Shown one piece after another: positions 43,501 through 58,059 of a stretch of DNA of 64,000 nucleotides. Within the stretch, counting starts at the first letter, position 1. Every line of letters starts with the position of its first letter. Location of the stretch: NCBI GenBank assembly GCA_950022655.1, contig OX465579.1:134549118-134613117 (forward strand), in the 5' to 3' direction. The stretch is from Alentia gelatinosa (taxonomy: Eukaryota; Annelida; Polychaeta; Phyllodocida; Polynoidae). Below the pieces are notes generated by a model. It did no database searches. It worked only from the letters and a program-made list of their open reading frames with translations, and was not told the DNA's origin. The position numbers and the translations under genes were made by a program.

Positions 43501-46295
43501 GCAAAGAGAAAGTGTTTGATTTCCCAGTCTAAAGTATATATACTCTTGAAATAATGTTGTTTACATAATATAAAAAGACATGCTCCGAACATCCTTTTTA
43601 CAAGTTTTGTTAAGAATTAAGAGAAGATGTTATAATTGCTAAAACGATAGCGGTCCAATACAACATATCTTACAAACAAACAAATATCTTGCTCTATTCA
43701 GGGGAATGCCAAGCATTCATGTTCTTGTCGTTGCTGCGCAGAATATATACGTTAGGTCGGAATTTAAGGTGATGCGATGGGGGCGAACGCCCTCCCATAA
43801 TCGCCCAGCCGAGAAGTGTGAACTGCTTGGCCCAGCAAAACCAGTATCATCGCATCCTTGATCTGAAAGACGCCATACAGTAAGGTGATTATACACACCT
43901 CGCTTACCTGTAAAACCCCCACCCACCACGAGCTGGTGACGCCACTCGGATGACATTAATGTTCAGGGGGTAAGCTGAGTGATTGTAGACATGTTTGACG
44001 ACTTTGGAGTGGGGTCACTTGTAGTCTTTTCATAACCTGTAAAGAACGTACATAATGTAGTCTGGTATCTGTGCACCTAGTGCACTCGTACAGGGAAATA
44101 TACATTTTAGGGCATATATAGAATGATAAAGAATAAAGCCTGATGAAATGCTGAATGGTACATTTGCCAAGTGACGTTGGCACCCGTCGACCATTCTTTT
44201 CTTATCTCCATGTTTAATAGATGTTATAGCGGATGTCATAAAATATCTAACACTTAAGAAAAATACAGCTTATGATGTTGTCTTTCGGAATGTTTTGTAT
44301 AGAATGTCATCAAAATATCTATTACTAATGAAGGTGATGGATCCCTATTGCCCGTGCTCTAGAAACACTTAAAGTGAAATTGTATCCCTCATAGTGTGGT
44401 GGGTCTATATTTTCATTGACCAAAATGCGATATTCGTCTACATAAATTAGGGTTACTTCTTGATAAATGATGTTGTTTGTCTGGAATAGTTTAAGGTCAT
44501 TTATAAATCCAGGCATCAGGGTTCAGCCTCAGTTGAGGTTCAGGGTGCGGGGGTGTTCTTCATTCCACATGTTCACTGACCGTAGATTTGTCAAATATAA
44601 TGGTCGGTTGAACGAAGTAGGTCACAGAGGTACGGTTCCACTACTGTTGGTAGGTAGAGAGGTACCGATTTAATCTGTCATAATTTTCATGTCAAATTCT
44701 GAGAATTGAACTATCATTACAGTTAGGTATCCCAATTGACATAACACGCCCAGTTAAATTTTCTTTATGTAGGTTTCATTGATTATTGAGTCCGCGTATG
44801 ACAGAAAAGTCTGAGAAAGTGTATCCTTTAATAGATTCTTTCTTTGAATTACTCTTGCGGTTAAATTATGGTACTTTCTTTGTGACTTCCAGAGAGGGCA
44901 ACTTAAGATCCAAAAAAACATATGTTTAGGTTTTTCACTCAATTGATTTAGAGGAGATTGATATGTAATGTATATCAGTGTCGTAGGAAAAGGACACTAT
45001 GACGATATCTCATATAAAGCAATGCCTTCTTAGCTAATAAAACATTCCTATTGAATATCCATAGGTATTTCATATCAGCTCATCAGGTGGACAGTTCAAA
45101 TGCAATAGAATCTTCTTCTTTTTTTTTTTAACTATGTAGATAATTGTCAACCGACAGCGATCAATTTCTGTTAAAAAAGATTGCATTTTATAATAAAAGA
45201 AGATGAATGTAAATTATCTGCTTATAACATCGGTGTAAGTAGCCAGCAGCAAGGGAGGCAGAAATTACCTGAATTTGGCAGGGTAGTATAAGGATCAAGG
45301 TTGCGTGCATAGATTTCTTCGGAGGGCATGGCTGATAGAAGATAACTGCCAGCTACTGACTTGAGTTTGGCCCATGCCATGCGTTCAGCCCTCATCCCCT
45401 TGACACTGGGATATAGGCCTGTGAACTAAATGTGTCCCCCAAGCTCCCATAAGGTCATTTACCCGAGGTCATCATTACAACTCCACCTCACACGCGATTG
45501 TTATTCGCGATTCTTATCCTATTAAGTGATAATGTAGATTACATTTTTTTTAAAGATTTATTTCGACAAAATCGCAGTTGACATTGACAAATTATCCATA
45601 GTGGTGATTATCGCACTTATGTATTTCTTGAATAACTTAAAGTAACCTAGGCAAGTCACTTGATTCAGAATAGCAAGCAGCAAGAAAAATTGAATAAGTG
45701 CTCCCAAACTAACACGGTGAATATTTCCATGATTTATCAAATCAGCCATATTGCATAACTTCTGTTTTCACACGCCACCAAGACAGGTGTTCAATGATAG
45801 GTATCTTTTAAGGGTCCTGTACCTATTCAATTTCGTCCCCCTCCCCCCCCCCCCCCCCACACACACACACTCATGTTAGCTGTGTTGCCAAACACTGATA
45901 TAATCTGGTGAGATAAATTAAATTTCGTCTTAAAAAAGGGGTTATACTCCTCCGACTTCTCGCCCGCGGCTTGGTACGGTGATGCCTGGGTGTAATGAGA
46001 AACCAAGGAGCAACACTTTAACGGGGATATCAGGCGGACCGGTGGGAGGGTGCTGAGGACACAGGGTCTGTGAACCCAGGTAACGTGATCATGGATCTAC
46101 CCAAAGCTACACTACCACTAATGTTCAGACCTGTCCATCGGCGTGTCTCTTCTATAGATGAATTCCAGAGACATCGACTTGTCACGGTCTTATGAACGGA
46201 TGTTTTGTTTAACTTTTTTTACTCAAAGTAATGGACGAATCGTCGGATCTGTAAATAAATCCACACATTAACTAAATCTCTAGGTAGTTGTACTA

Positions 46296-46326
<31 letters not shown>

Positions 46327-47516
46327 ACACTACACCTGGCTATATTCAGCAGGATATTGACCTACTGTTGCTTATGTCACATGAGCGGTACTAATACATT
46401 CTTTATTTAGATAGTAGATAGTACCATTTGTTTACTTCTTGTGCCTGCTTGATCCTGGCCTTAGATTGTGTCGTTGTTAACTTCACGGAAGTTGGGCTGA
46501 CGAGCTATTGCAATTAGCTGAAAACACTTAAGATTCTTCACGAATCTTGCCTGTCTGGAAAAAATAATACCATGAGAGGAAACCAGTTGTGCAGGCTAGA
46601 CTTGGCATCGGGATTTAGAGCAATGTCGCGGCAGTCGGCGTGATTAGATAACGCTAATAGCTACCATGCAAAGTCTGACCCTCATGTCGCATAGAATTAA
46701 TCCTCTCAGAATAAAGGATTACTGATGTAGAAATACTAAACAGGTTTTATATCTTGTTTAGTAGGATAGTCACAAAACTACCTCTAGTCCACCAGTTTTG
46801 ATTGGAGTAGCTGTTAGTAGTGAAATTACAGTGGTTCTGGTCAATAAATAATTATCAACATTTCGGTTAAAGATTAACCTTCATCGGGGTTTTATATCTT
46901 TTTCATGTTTCAAAATATGCAACTATCTAAATGTACACCATTTTACCATTTCAATGTGGGGTTGGTCAGATATATTTTTCTGTTGCTTTATGAAGATTGA
47001 AGCTAGTAGCACTTTGAATTAATTATCACTCATTTGGATCATTTATCAATAATGTCTAAGATAGATGCATTGAATACGAACGGTGAGGTATATACTTTCT
47101 GTTGGTTAATGTGTCAAATAACAGCAGATTTTGGTGTGATTTAGTGACAACATATGATGGATAATCAACATATGTACAATGTACATGACCATGCTTTAAT
47201 ATTACAGTTGACCTCCTTCAATGTAATGAATTATTTTCCATCGCAAATATTTTGGGCCCAGATGATGGTGGCCTTAAGTGCTGGTTCCACCAACACACAA
47301 AATATAGCGAGATTAGTCATGATTTTGGTTATTTTGCTAAATCTTGCTAGGTTTTGAATAATTGCATGCATTTTTGCCGTGATGCATCTTGAGGTGTCAC
47401 GGTGGTGGAGCACCAAAGTATACACACAACATCGTGAAAAAGTACACATGCTATTGCGTGCGACGTATCGCAACAAAGGAGGTATGACATATCATGACAC
47501 TGTAAGATATTATAGA

Positions 47517-47802
47517 GGAAACCTATGAGAGTTTAGGGTCTGAGCTCGTACCCCATCGAGTTTGAATCTCGTAGTAATTCACAAGGCGTAGCCGCGTAAA
47601 TTATGTAGAGATTCAAACGAGATGGGATTGAGCTCTGACACTAAACTTGAATGAGTTTCTGAATTTATCTCACCCTTAACATTGACTAATGGGCTATCAT
47701 TTGTGACATAATCCCCCATTGGATATTTTTCCTAAATATCTAATGGGCGTCAGATACGAGTTCCCAATGTTAAGTCTATGGAGAAAAATACGGGGGTGAG
47801 AT
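47517..47802 (-). mobile_element. Two-hairpin MITE-like element, copy 2
   Basis: Minus-strand copy of the element at 56871-57159, starting ATCTCACCCCCG on the minus strand and ending ATAGGTTTCC. It shares the ATCCAATGGGGGATTATGTC block and the GCGGC-TACGCC-TTGTGAATTA core with copy 3. It sits about 150 bp upstream of Maf exon 3. Confidence 0.75.
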
Positions 47803-47953
47803 GAAGCAAGATATACCACGTCAAATCCATCGTGTTAGTGGAACCATCCTTTTACAGTTGAAGATAAATTGACATCTAACTCATGTATCTCTATCTAGTA
47901 TTGGATTGCTTGTATATTACAGCTAACGTGTATTGTTTTTTGTGTATTCGCAG

Positions 47954-48454
47954 GTGAAGAAGGAGGAGAGTTCGTGCTCGGACAGCGGGTCGTGCGGCAG
48001 CCAGTCGCCATTACAGAACGGCCTCGACTCCTCCTCCTTACACGACTCCCTGGAGACGCCCATTGCACGCCACCTAGCGGGCATCACGTCGGCGTCGCAG
48101 ATCAGCGACGACCACCTCGTGTCGCTCACTGTCCGCGAGTTGAACCGCCTCCTGCGAGGGCTCTCCAAGGACGAGATCTCCAAGCTTAAGCAGCGCCGGC
48201 GCACGCTCAAGAACCGCGGCTACGCGGCCAGCTGCCGGGAGAAGCGCATCTCACAGCGGGAGGAGCTGGAGGTGGAGCGCTCCCTGCTCCGCCGGGAGGT
48301 GGACCGCCTCCAGCGAGAGAACGAGGACGTCCGGCAAGAGCTGTGCAACCTCCAGGAGAAGTACCGAGCGCTCAAGGGTTTCGCCAACACCAACGGCGTG
48401 CGGGTGGCCAAGATGGAGCCAGAGACTGTGGTGGAGAAGGAGAACTGCAAATGA
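47954..48454 (+). CDS. maf: Small-Maf transcription factor, coding exon 3 (bZIP domain) and stop
   Basis: 166 codons plus UGA, after a good acceptor (TTCGCAG). It starts VKKEESSC (VKKE fits the SUMO site known in MafG), followed by a Ser-rich linker. The extended homology region is [20 protein letters not shown]. The Maf basic region is [18 protein letters not shown], with the Maf-specific Tyr, and a leucine zipper follows ([16 protein letters not shown] and on). NRGYAASCR rather than the large-Maf NRGYAQSCR, and the KxEELE start of the zipper, place it with small Mafs (MafF/G/K, insect Maf-S). Small Mafs pair with CNC factors such as Nrf2 in the nucleus and bind MARE/ARE sites. The short C-terminus (about 25 residues after the zipper) has no activation domain. 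Confidence 0.95.
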   Translation: MKKEESSCSDSGSCGSQSPLQNGLDSSSLHDSLETPIARHLAGITSASQISDDHLVSLTVRELNRLLRGLSKDEISKLKQRRRTLKNRGYAASCREKRISQREELEVERSLLRREVDRLQRENEDVRQELCNLQEKYRALKGFANTNGVRVAKMEPETVVEKENCK

Positions 48455-49140
48455 GCCAGCCGTCTTGTGACCTGGGGTTGGAGGGCCCCGCTTTAACATT
48501 CTGAACTATTTTGTGGAGAAGAAAAGTATGAAGGAGAGAGCGAGGAAAAGAAAATTCATAACCGGGAGGAGGAAGAAGACGACTAACCAAAACTTGCCAC
48601 GCTGATTACGATTGACCGGGTTTTGGGTCGGTTGCTCAGTGGACTGCCCTGTGGAGTGAGTGGGTGCGCAGAAGCGTTGCTTTGTTGAGACGCCATGCGC
48701 AGCCCGCCACACACACATACACACACACCCACACCTACAAACAGACACACACAGCAACGCTGGAGGACCGGGTGGCCAGGAAGGTTGATGGCGATAATCG
48801 CACATGCCCCCTGGTGCCTTTTGACGTGAGGGTGGAAGCCGAGTTGGGTGCCGCCCAACGCTCTAGACCACCAGGTAGAAAGGACTTTGAACGGTGACTG
48901 TGTTTGGGTTACTTGATAACTTTGCCAGCCTCCCCTCTTTACCCCGTGCCCACCCAGTGGCCGGACCCTCTCACCCTCTGTAGGGCAGAGAGGGGTGCTT
49001 TACTGAGGGGGGTGCCTGAATGCTGTGTAGTGACGCTTTGGCTGCCGACATGCTGGCGGAGGCAGAAAGCATACTGCCGGCGGATTTCTAGCTGCTCTGG
49101 AACAACAGACCGATCTCTGTGCATTGTTGATGATAATTAA
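48455..49140 (+). other. Probable start of the Maf 3' UTR
   Basis: Follows the stop codon and remains GC-richer than the flanks to about 49,120, with a CA-rich microsatellite at 48706-48752. I found no AATAAA in the next kilobase; an ATTAAA variant occurs near 49550. The 3' end is therefore not placed. The short frames here are chance. Confidence 0.5.
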
Positions 49141-52100
49141 CAGGTTTTATTTCATTCCTTTTCCAGTGGTACTGGCGTAGATTCAGTATTGGTGTCACAA
49201 TTCCTCGATTCAGAAAATATTCCACTGACCTCCCCGTTTCATTATATGTTTTTTGTCTCTAGCCCTCCGTTGATAACTGTTCTTGATTGGGTTCCTCCCC
49301 CGACCCTTCTGGTACAATTTGCCAGTACCAAGAGTGATACAAAGCATTCCTCATAATTGCCGACGTGTTTTCGGCAGAGTTGTTTCAGGTATGGGGCCTG
49401 GGTGGTGTCTCCTATAATTAACCTCTTAATCTGGTTCTATGCCAGAACAGGAATACACTGATTTTCTTTTTCATCTTGCTTATGTTATTAGAAAATCACA
49501 AATCAAGTCACTTGAAACGGTCTTTTTGTCTAGTATAAGTTGTACATACATTAAATTTCATAACAGCAGTTTTGGATTCCCATGCTGGATGCTTAGTATT
49601 ATAAATACGAGTAGGGAACAAAACACTAAAATGGGCTTGATTGAAATGTTATTTATGAGATGATGATAACTTGTGTTAGGTTTATCTCTTGGTGATGAAA
49701 TTAGCTTTGAAGCTGCAGTCAGGTCTTATTTGGATGTGTGTAGGTGGACTTTCCTTTTGTCATTTGACACACAGTTACACGGGCCATGTTGTAGTGCCCA
49801 CTGAAGTGCCTGGCGCTGACTGGGACTCTCAAAGACCTAGGTTATAAATATACATTGATACTTGGATCACTCGTTTTACCATTGTAGGTATAGTCTCCCA
49901 TATCCATCCCAGTATTCTCACGTATTCCCGCTTAGTATGTACAGGACTTTCCTCTGGCGGCTTTTACATTCCTCTGCTTGGGAGAGATTTGATGTGCCGC
50001 GCATATCTCTTACCACTACTTTTTGCTTGAACGTGTTAAGCCCCCACAGACTCCTAGATGAAATGTCGACTTACCAGGGTATGTGAGATATACTTGTAAA
50101 AAAAAAAAAGGTCTCGGGTATGGATATTTACTTCTCTTTTTTTTGTGTGTGTACATTCAGATGAAATGAAAATTTATAGTATTTATTCTTTTATTAGGCC
50201 ATATTGGCAAGGAAAAAAAACACTGAATGTGTTGATGTAGAACTACTTGTGTACACTCCTTTGCTTATTAACGCTAGTCGATTATATATTAGTTTGCCGC
50301 GCACCGCCGTAGTCTGATCAAGTAAAGCAGGCTAAATGGAATGACCACTATCGCCATCGATTTACTGCAAAGCTCATTCATAAAAGCATCATACTTAGAG
50401 CACTCCTAGTGTACAGATGTATGCCTCTTCCTTCTCTTACTCCCTCACCTCCCTCTATCTCTCAGTCTCTGAATTAGAACTGTAGTCGACATTCTTGAAG
50501 CCATCGGCCACGCAAAACGTGGCATGATATCAGGGTTCAGTGGAGTAGAAGCCACGTCCAAGGTTTCCTCACGACGGAATCATCTCCATTCTCAAACCGT
50601 ACAAAAAATAACACAAACGTTGATAACCATATTTAGCGTCAAAACAGAGGTTTCTGTGTGATTTGCACTTCATGTGATAGAGGAAAAGTTAGACGTAGAG
50701 AAAAAAATGCTGTTGCACTTGAACGGAACAAAATGGTGGTCTGTGAGGAACCAGGGAAAGGGACCGAGAGGTTTAGATGATTTTTACTAGCTGATTGGTG
50801 TTGTTTTTTGACACGAATAGGTTTTTTAAGGTTGCTGGAAATTGACAGTCACAGTTTGAGGGTGTTTTTTTTCGCCATGAACGACTTGTATTGATGATAT
50901 TGCCGTTCAGTCACTCCCAAATATATATTTCATATATACATATAACGAAATATATATATGATGATAGATGATGTTTACGAATGTCTGTATGTATGTATGT
51001 ATGTATTGCCACTGTATGCAGGAACCATGTATATATGATCATGAAAGGTATCTTGAGCATAACATTTATTTGCTAATTTCGCCTGAAATTGAGAATTTGC
51101 TGCAGGTACAGACACGAGAGAGGGCCAAGTTGGACAACAGAAGTAGATATCGTTTTTGTCCAGTTTTCAGTAAGATTGGTCAATAATTCCACTGTAAAGT
51201 TGAATACGTTTTGAAACTGAGAATGCAAGTTGAATGTCTCTCACGCGTGGCTAAGGGCCGCTGAACCTGGAACCACTGCCATACACTGGTGTCACCCCAT
51301 AATTTTCTTCCCCATCCTCCCAGAATCACAGACAGGTTAACCCAACACATGCACTATGGAAAACAAATGTACATATATATATATATAAATAGACGTTCAC
51401 ATACACACACAAAATAGAAACAAATCTTTCGGGCACCAGTTAGGGTACGGGATTTAGATTCTTGAGGGTGAGAAGGTTCCATAAATGGGAGGGAGGGAGG
51501 GGGAGTAGAAATAGCACTGAAACCTTGACTTGCCTTTCTTTTGATGACACAGCAAAAATCCGCTTCGATATATTCCAGCGGGTAACTGTCGAACATATCT
51601 CCAACCTGTTAGTTGGGCTTGAGGATAGGAATGGTTGGGGTTAGGGTCAGGTGGAGTAATTTATTGACAATGTGCTGTGGGCCCTACCCTTGTGAACGCC
51701 TGGGTTCCCGGAGGACCTTCCTCTATTCCCTGGTTGTGGTTAGTGTTGAGAGGATATCCCCTGTCCGTAGTGTTAGCAGGCTAACTATTATAAGCACACT
51801 CGCCGATTTGTACCATTCACTCATCTCATCATCTTGTATTATCACTTTGTATTTAGGCAAGCCGTGCTCAACGCCCATACATCGCCAGGGTTCGCCCCCA
51901 TGTGGTCATTTTAGACTCCTCCCATATTGCAGCGGGATGTACGGCCTACTGAGTCTATTAGGTCTATTTGTACATTTACCTTGTCATGTAGGAATGACTG
52001 GGCTGCCTGAAAATACCAGTATACATTTTAGATTACTTACAAGATTTTAAAATCGGCGAAAGTTACACGAAGGCAGCGCCACTCGGTGATGCTTCGCCGA

Positions 52101-55100
52101 ATTAAAACTGATTTCGTCTTGGAGGGAGGGGGGCAAGACATGGCGACCAGAAATCATCCAAACTCATCATGGCATTAAGGACTTGTATTATCATAACAAA
52201 TAATCATAGCATTTCTCACTAATGACTAGTAGTCAACAAGCGAGTTTAGGCTTGTCATTTCGAGTCCTCATCCAGTGCTAAAGGGAGCAGGCGCGTCACT
52301 AATTAATTATTATCATTAATATTATAACATTATTATAGATTATGTTATGTAGTTTGCCTTTGAATTGTGGCAGAGGGGTAGTCATGTTTTACGAGATAAC
52401 AGATGCCATAAACTACTTGGAGGGTGCTTATAGCAGGCAATAGTATACATATCAAAAGCCTAAGTTATGTAACTTTGGGAGGCTAGCGTACTTTAACGGT
52501 ACTTCTTCATACTTAATTGTACTGCTCAGTGGGCTGTCTTCAGCGATTAAATTGATTAGACGCCCGAGGAGAATTGATTTTACTTGTGCAAGTCTCATTA
52601 CTATTATTGTTTGTATTACATCTCTTAAAGCTGACGCAACTCGATAAACCCCTACACATATTGAGAGCTTTGTCTGGGGACGAGATTGTAGCACTGAGAG
52701 TCTTTGCAGTAATATTGATACACACGGGCCAAACTTGTTCGCCCACGATTCCACGGGGATTTTTTTCACGATTTTGCACGAGGTTGTAAAATGATGAAGT
52801 AAATTTTACGAGGTTTAAAAGTATTAAAAATGTTTGCCATATTTTGTTGGTGGGGTGTACCCGAGGAGCGGTTTAATGACAACGTTAAACTGTGTGAAGC
52901 TGTATGTTATTCGCGGCGGACGGCCATCTTTGACGCCATTTCCGGTTCAGTCATGTGTCACCAAGGGACATAGGAAGATCTAGACGCGAAAGGATTTCTA
53001 CCGTCCAGTATGTTGTTGACAAAAACCGCGACGTCAATTCCATTGTAAATCATGAGATGGCGTGCTTCCCAGGTTAAAACTCTGTGACTATGAGACATTA
53101 AATACTACGCATGAAATTGTCAAGTAGAATGAAGCCCTCTGTGGTTTACACAGCCTTAAATATGCCTTATGTAATTATAACCTAACCGAGGTACTACTGT
53201 TTACAGCATGTTTCCAATGACATATAAACCGTTCCACTTCACAAACTACCTTCATTGCCATACGTGTATTTAATTGTGTAAAACAGAATAGATATGCAGA
53301 GTTAGTGTCGGATGACGGGGAACATTTGGAGAAGACTTTGTAACTCCCCAGTCTCGGAGCCGTTTGTGTGTTATTTGTGTATGATGAATAGAGAAGGTTG
53401 AGCTGTCATCATTGAACTAAAAAAAAATAGATGACACATTGGTGAAACAATGTCTTTTCTTGAAATAAAAGAAATTCAAAATTTAACGACACCCAGAATT
53501 GTGTATTGTATTTTTAAGCTTGACCAATTAAACTGATGATCTCATACACTCGTTTCATGTTTTATAGCTTTCTTTGCATAGACATACTGGAATCAAAACA
53601 GACTACGGTTTTTATGGAACAATAAAGTAGATGGTCTCATGTAAAGGCCTGCGGCGGTCTGGCAAGAAAATCTACTGGAATTTATTGAGGGAAACCACAG
53701 GGACGTTACACCTGCACACAGTATGCAGTCCATGACCTTTATTACAACCATGTGAAAAGTCGTAGAATACGAAAATCCGTACATGGGTTTGAAATATAAG
53801 ATAAAACAGGAGGACTTTGATCTGGTGAAGAAAAGTACTATTTCAAAGAGACTAAAATATGTTATTTTATAATGCCTCACAGTCAAAATTGGTGGAGTAG
53901 AAACTATAGGGGGGGGGGGGATGAATGTCAGAATTCCCATATCAATTTGAACTAACTCATCCTTTAGGTAACGCAAGAGGTTATTATTATCAATTGATTC
54001 CGGATGAGAGTATTCAAGAGTCTCGGAATGTTCTTTCTAATTTTTAGATTAAAAGGGAATTCTGGATTCAATCTGGTCATTTACACCTATTCAGCCAAAC
54101 AATGAGCCGAGAGACCATTATGTACAAGTAACCACAGACGACCACAACGTAAAGGGTCGTGAAAAAACGTGGAAGTGTGCCTCAGGCGAGAAAATCAGGT
54201 GGTGCAAATTACTTACCTGGAATGTTGCAGAGTCGTGCACGGAAATGGAATACAGAGAAACTGGTGGCAGAATTCCAGAGTTACAAGGTGATACTACTGG
54301 AATTTACATACCGAGGTCTTTGCAGATCATGAGATATGAAAATTCCGAGACAGATATTCCCAAATTCTAAATTCCCGATTTCTGGAACACTATATGCAAT
54401 TTCCCGAATATTACGTACCTAAAAAATTACGAGAATATGTCATATTTCTCACTTACAAACAATGATAGTCATAAGCAAATGTTGTCTACGTTTGTTTACC
54501 CTTCACCCCATGGACTGCCAAAACAATATTAATCGATTGTACTCTGTTCGCTCTTTCTGAATTTAATGGGCCACACTCGAAAATTTTTCCTTGTAGTTCA
54601 CTGGAAGGACTGTTAAACCTAACAGAAAAGAATTTATAGAAAAGTTCATCTTTAAGTATTGTGTACCAAACAGTGTTATGTAATCATGGAATGTTCAGGT
54701 TAAAGTATATAAAAAATAATGTTAAAATATAAGAGACAGGGTCTATTTAAAGGTTTAAACTTTTGTTAACCAAAACGGCGGGTCATTCAATACACGATGA
54801 GGAGTGCAATACGGCGATAGATGGGGAATAATTGGAACATCTGACTTCCTGCTACACTCCCTGTTACACTCCTTATTACATGAGAGATACTTTCGGGTAT
54901 TCTCCTTTACTGGGATTGGTTTCGTTGATGTAGTTGCAGATGCTAACCATTCTGTTTAATGAAAAAATAGACCGTTAGAGTTGCGATAATCATCTGTGTT
55001 ACTTTTCTCCAAAGTGTGAAAATACCGGCTAATAATTTACACAGGTCAGCAACGAAGTTATAAGAGAATGCCATCACAGCAGAATGAAGATCAAAAAGCT

Positions 55101-56210
55101 TGCATACTACACATGTTGTGGAGGAATGCAACACAGGCAGAACTCACTTTGAAAACATGTTATGTATTCTGTACGTGTTGTTAAGACTTTCATTATGGAG
55201 TATATCGACTAGGTTTTTTTGGTCATTCTACAAGAAAATGTCATTTTGTTGGAAAAACATGCCATTTTTTAATATGGGCCTCTCGCTCAGACAAAAACAG
55301 GTATAGATCTAATTCTTTTGTTCTACTTTCGGAATTTGTCCATGGGCTGAGATATGGCCAAAAAAAGGTGACTTATGTGACATTTCACTCTTTTCATTCC
55401 AACTTTATGAGGTTGTATTTTCATATCCACACTATGATTCTGACAATTTTTGAATTCCCATCCCTAACTGCAACATGTTTGCTCATTTTCGCAACAGGTT
55501 TTTAAATATTTCCAAGCCCATAAATTTTCCCAACTGGGCCATAATTAGATGCATGTCATTTTTGTAACATCTAAAAGCTCTAACATAGCCACCTACAGTA
55601 CCTGGATGGAAATAACTATCAGCAATCTTGTATGTATCATTAAGAAGCTCTATGTGTTTATCATCCATACATATTGTTTGTTCATTGGAAAAAAAAATTA
55701 GATTGTTCAATTTCTCTCTAAGTCTACAAGAAAACGCCAGTTATCAACCAGAAAAATGTTGGACATTTCAATTGTCCCACCTAGAGCCCTGTTGAACATC
55801 CTTCAGAAAGTATTAATGTTATCATGTAACAAGTCCGTATAGGTGTTCTGTCAACAGTAGTAAGTTACTACTTATATGCTTTTTTAATATCCATAATCAA
55901 ACAAAGTTTAGTTCCCATAACGTCCATGATATTTATAACGTCCAACAATTTTATTTTGTGGCTGGAGGGTCCTCACCAGAAGAGGAAGTTGCCCACTTTC
56001 TATGTGCATGTGGGGTAGCTTATAAATATTGACAAATAGACACACGAGGAACTGGACTAGGTATGCAGACCAAAAGATGACCAAATATCCTTGTTATTTC
56101 TATGTGAGGGGCTATTCAAAGTGCCCAGAGTATATTGAAAGGTGCATAGATCCCGAAGAACCACCGTTTTGATGGCAAAATCTATATCTAACTAGGGAAA
56201 ATGAAACATA
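49141..56210. other. Non-coding stretch downstream of the Maf gene
   Basis: AT-rich. The longer frames (51613-52050 plus, 53593-53976 minus, 55483-55710 minus) show no recognisable domain; the last two could be remnants of old transposon genes. AATAAA at 53464-53469 is the first perfect poly(A) signal I noticed after Maf but is far away. Confidence 0.35.
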
Positions 56211-56217
56211 GTGAATT

Positions 56218-56660
56218 ACCGTAAAACCCCGGTCATAAGCCAACCACGGTTATAAGCCGACCTCCCACCTGCACAAAATGCTATAAGCCGATTCTAGGGG
56301 CATTTCAACTTTAGGAAAACCCTGGTTATAAGCTGACCACTCCACTTTGGGGTCCTGGCCCCCATTCCATATACCATATATTTTCATAACGTTTTGAATG
56401 GTATATGGACCGTTGTATATTATAAGACCTATAAAAGTATGAACATTTCAATGAACTTTTGTACCAATATAGGACGTCACATGCTATCTGACAAATTACT
56501 ACCATTACATGATTCCCATTTGTATATCTTCGATTTATGGTATTTTCAAAAACCAGTTTTTGAAAGACCTCAGTGATAAGCTGACCCCTAACTTTGTCAA
56601 CAAATTATAAGCTAATTTTTTTCAAGGTCCCTCAAAAATCGGCTTTTAAATAAGAGGGGT
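56218..56660. repeat. Array of ATAAGCCGA-type motifs, probable decayed transposon
   Basis: It begins ACCGTAAAACCCCGGTCATA. At least six variants of TATAAGCCGACC occur (near 56234, 56250, 56281, 56328, 56574 and 56605), and the right end carries an inverted version (AAATCGGCTTTTAAATAAG). This looks like the subterminal repeats of a DNA transposon; no transposase is visible. Confidence 0.5.
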
Positions 56661-56870
56661 AGTTTGGAATGATGTCACGGCAAAATGGTCATATACAATA
56701 GGTTTCACAAGTCTAATCTACAAGTTAACTACTACATAAAAGTTGAAGTAATGAAGGCATAACATCCGACATGGAATCCTTGGTAATGTAGCCATGTGAT
56801 TGGAGGCAGAATATTAATGATGGACAATGCCTCGAAAATCTGGTCAGAATTTCAGAATGTATGCGGCCTT

Positions 56871-57159
56871 ATCTCACCCCTGGTGTTTTTTTCTCCATAG
56901 ACTTAACATTGGTAACTCATATCTAACGCCCAGTAGATATTTAGGAAAAATATCCAATGGGGGATTATGTCATAAATAATAGCCCATTAGTTAATGTTAA
57001 GGGTGAGATAAATTCAGAAACCCATTCAAGTTTAGTGTCAATGCTCGATCTCATCTCGTTTGAATCACTACGTAATTCACGCGGCTTCGCCTTGTGAATT
57101 ACTACTTGATTCAAACACGATGGGATACGAGCTCAGACCCTAAACTCTCATAGGTTTCC
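56871..57159 (+). mobile_element. Two-hairpin MITE-like element, copy 3
   Basis: It starts ATCTCACCCCTGG and ends ATAGGTTTCC. Module 1 (56871 to about 57015) closes with GGGTGAGATAA; module 2 is a long palindrome around CGCGGCTTCGCCTTGTGAATTA. It is closely related to copy 2 and more distantly to copy 1. Confidence 0.75.
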
Positions 57160-58059
57160 TATATAGTAACTCTAGGAATGTATGCCTATAAATTATAACT
57201 GTGTTTGACATTATAGAGTATATCCTATACATATATGTAAAATTGTGCAAATGGAAATTTATGTTAATTTTTAAAAGTTTCTGGCCTTTTGTATTTTCTG
57301 CATAACATCCAACATTTTTAATGTCTGATGATATGCAACATCTTTTCACAGTCGTTGACCATGATTAAAATGGTTTCAAATCTGCCTTCATTTTCATGTT
57401 GGATGGTACTCACAAAACCTGTAGTGGCTGCTGCACATATATACTATGCAGATGCCTTTAAGAATTGGAATAGAAGAATGGACAAGGGTCCAATGAACAA
57501 AGGTACTAAAATTGGAAAGAAAAGGTTTTTGACCTTAATGGGATTGTCTTTTTTTGCAAATTCAAACTATATATTTCTGCATTTTTGCAGTGTTAGTTTT
57601 TTTAGATCACAAAGCGTTAGCAGAACTTTACTTTCCACAAACTATAGCCGTTTACAGGCTACTTTGGTCATCCAATTGAAACCAACAATAGCCTCAGGCT
57701 GGGTAGGTTTTTAAAAAGAAAGAGCGACAATCATTATCTTATCTTGATCGTAGTGATGTTTTTGTTATTCAAAATGATCAGTCCTCATGGAAGATAGTCT
57801 TACAAGACGATCATGGATAGATTGCCAAATACATGCGGACACCAGCTAGTTGAATTAAGTATCAATCAAGGCATCTACATTATCTATTTTGTATATAGTG
57901 AGAGGATAGAGGGTTTACAAGTATACATCTAGAATGTGTCGATATCAACATCAACGGAAAGAAATCCAATTTTCTTAAGATATTTACCCAAATGTCGCAG
58001 TTACTTACATGACTCATACTTTGGATTGAGTTAAATGCTCGTTTAAACTGTCATGCAGA
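57160..58059. other. Non-coding stretch
   Basis: A 128-codon plus-strand frame (57328-57714) is unrecognised. No other feature seen. Confidence 0.35.

Larger units (their letters stand above)
35121..47953 (+). other. Intron 2 of the Maf gene
   Basis: 12,833 bp, GTAAGT...TTCGCAG. It contains a CRE at 37006-37013, the X-box plus CRE cluster (39492-39610), a GC-rich island with a G22 run (about 40230-40520), a 26-bp T run (46297-46322), and a MITE (47517-47802). The 144-codon frame at 38189-38623 is unrecognised and probably chance. Confidence 0.55.

Noticed and set aside
53593..53976. Minus-strand 127-codon gene
   Set aside because: Composition is like non-coding DNA, and no motif is recognised on either strand.
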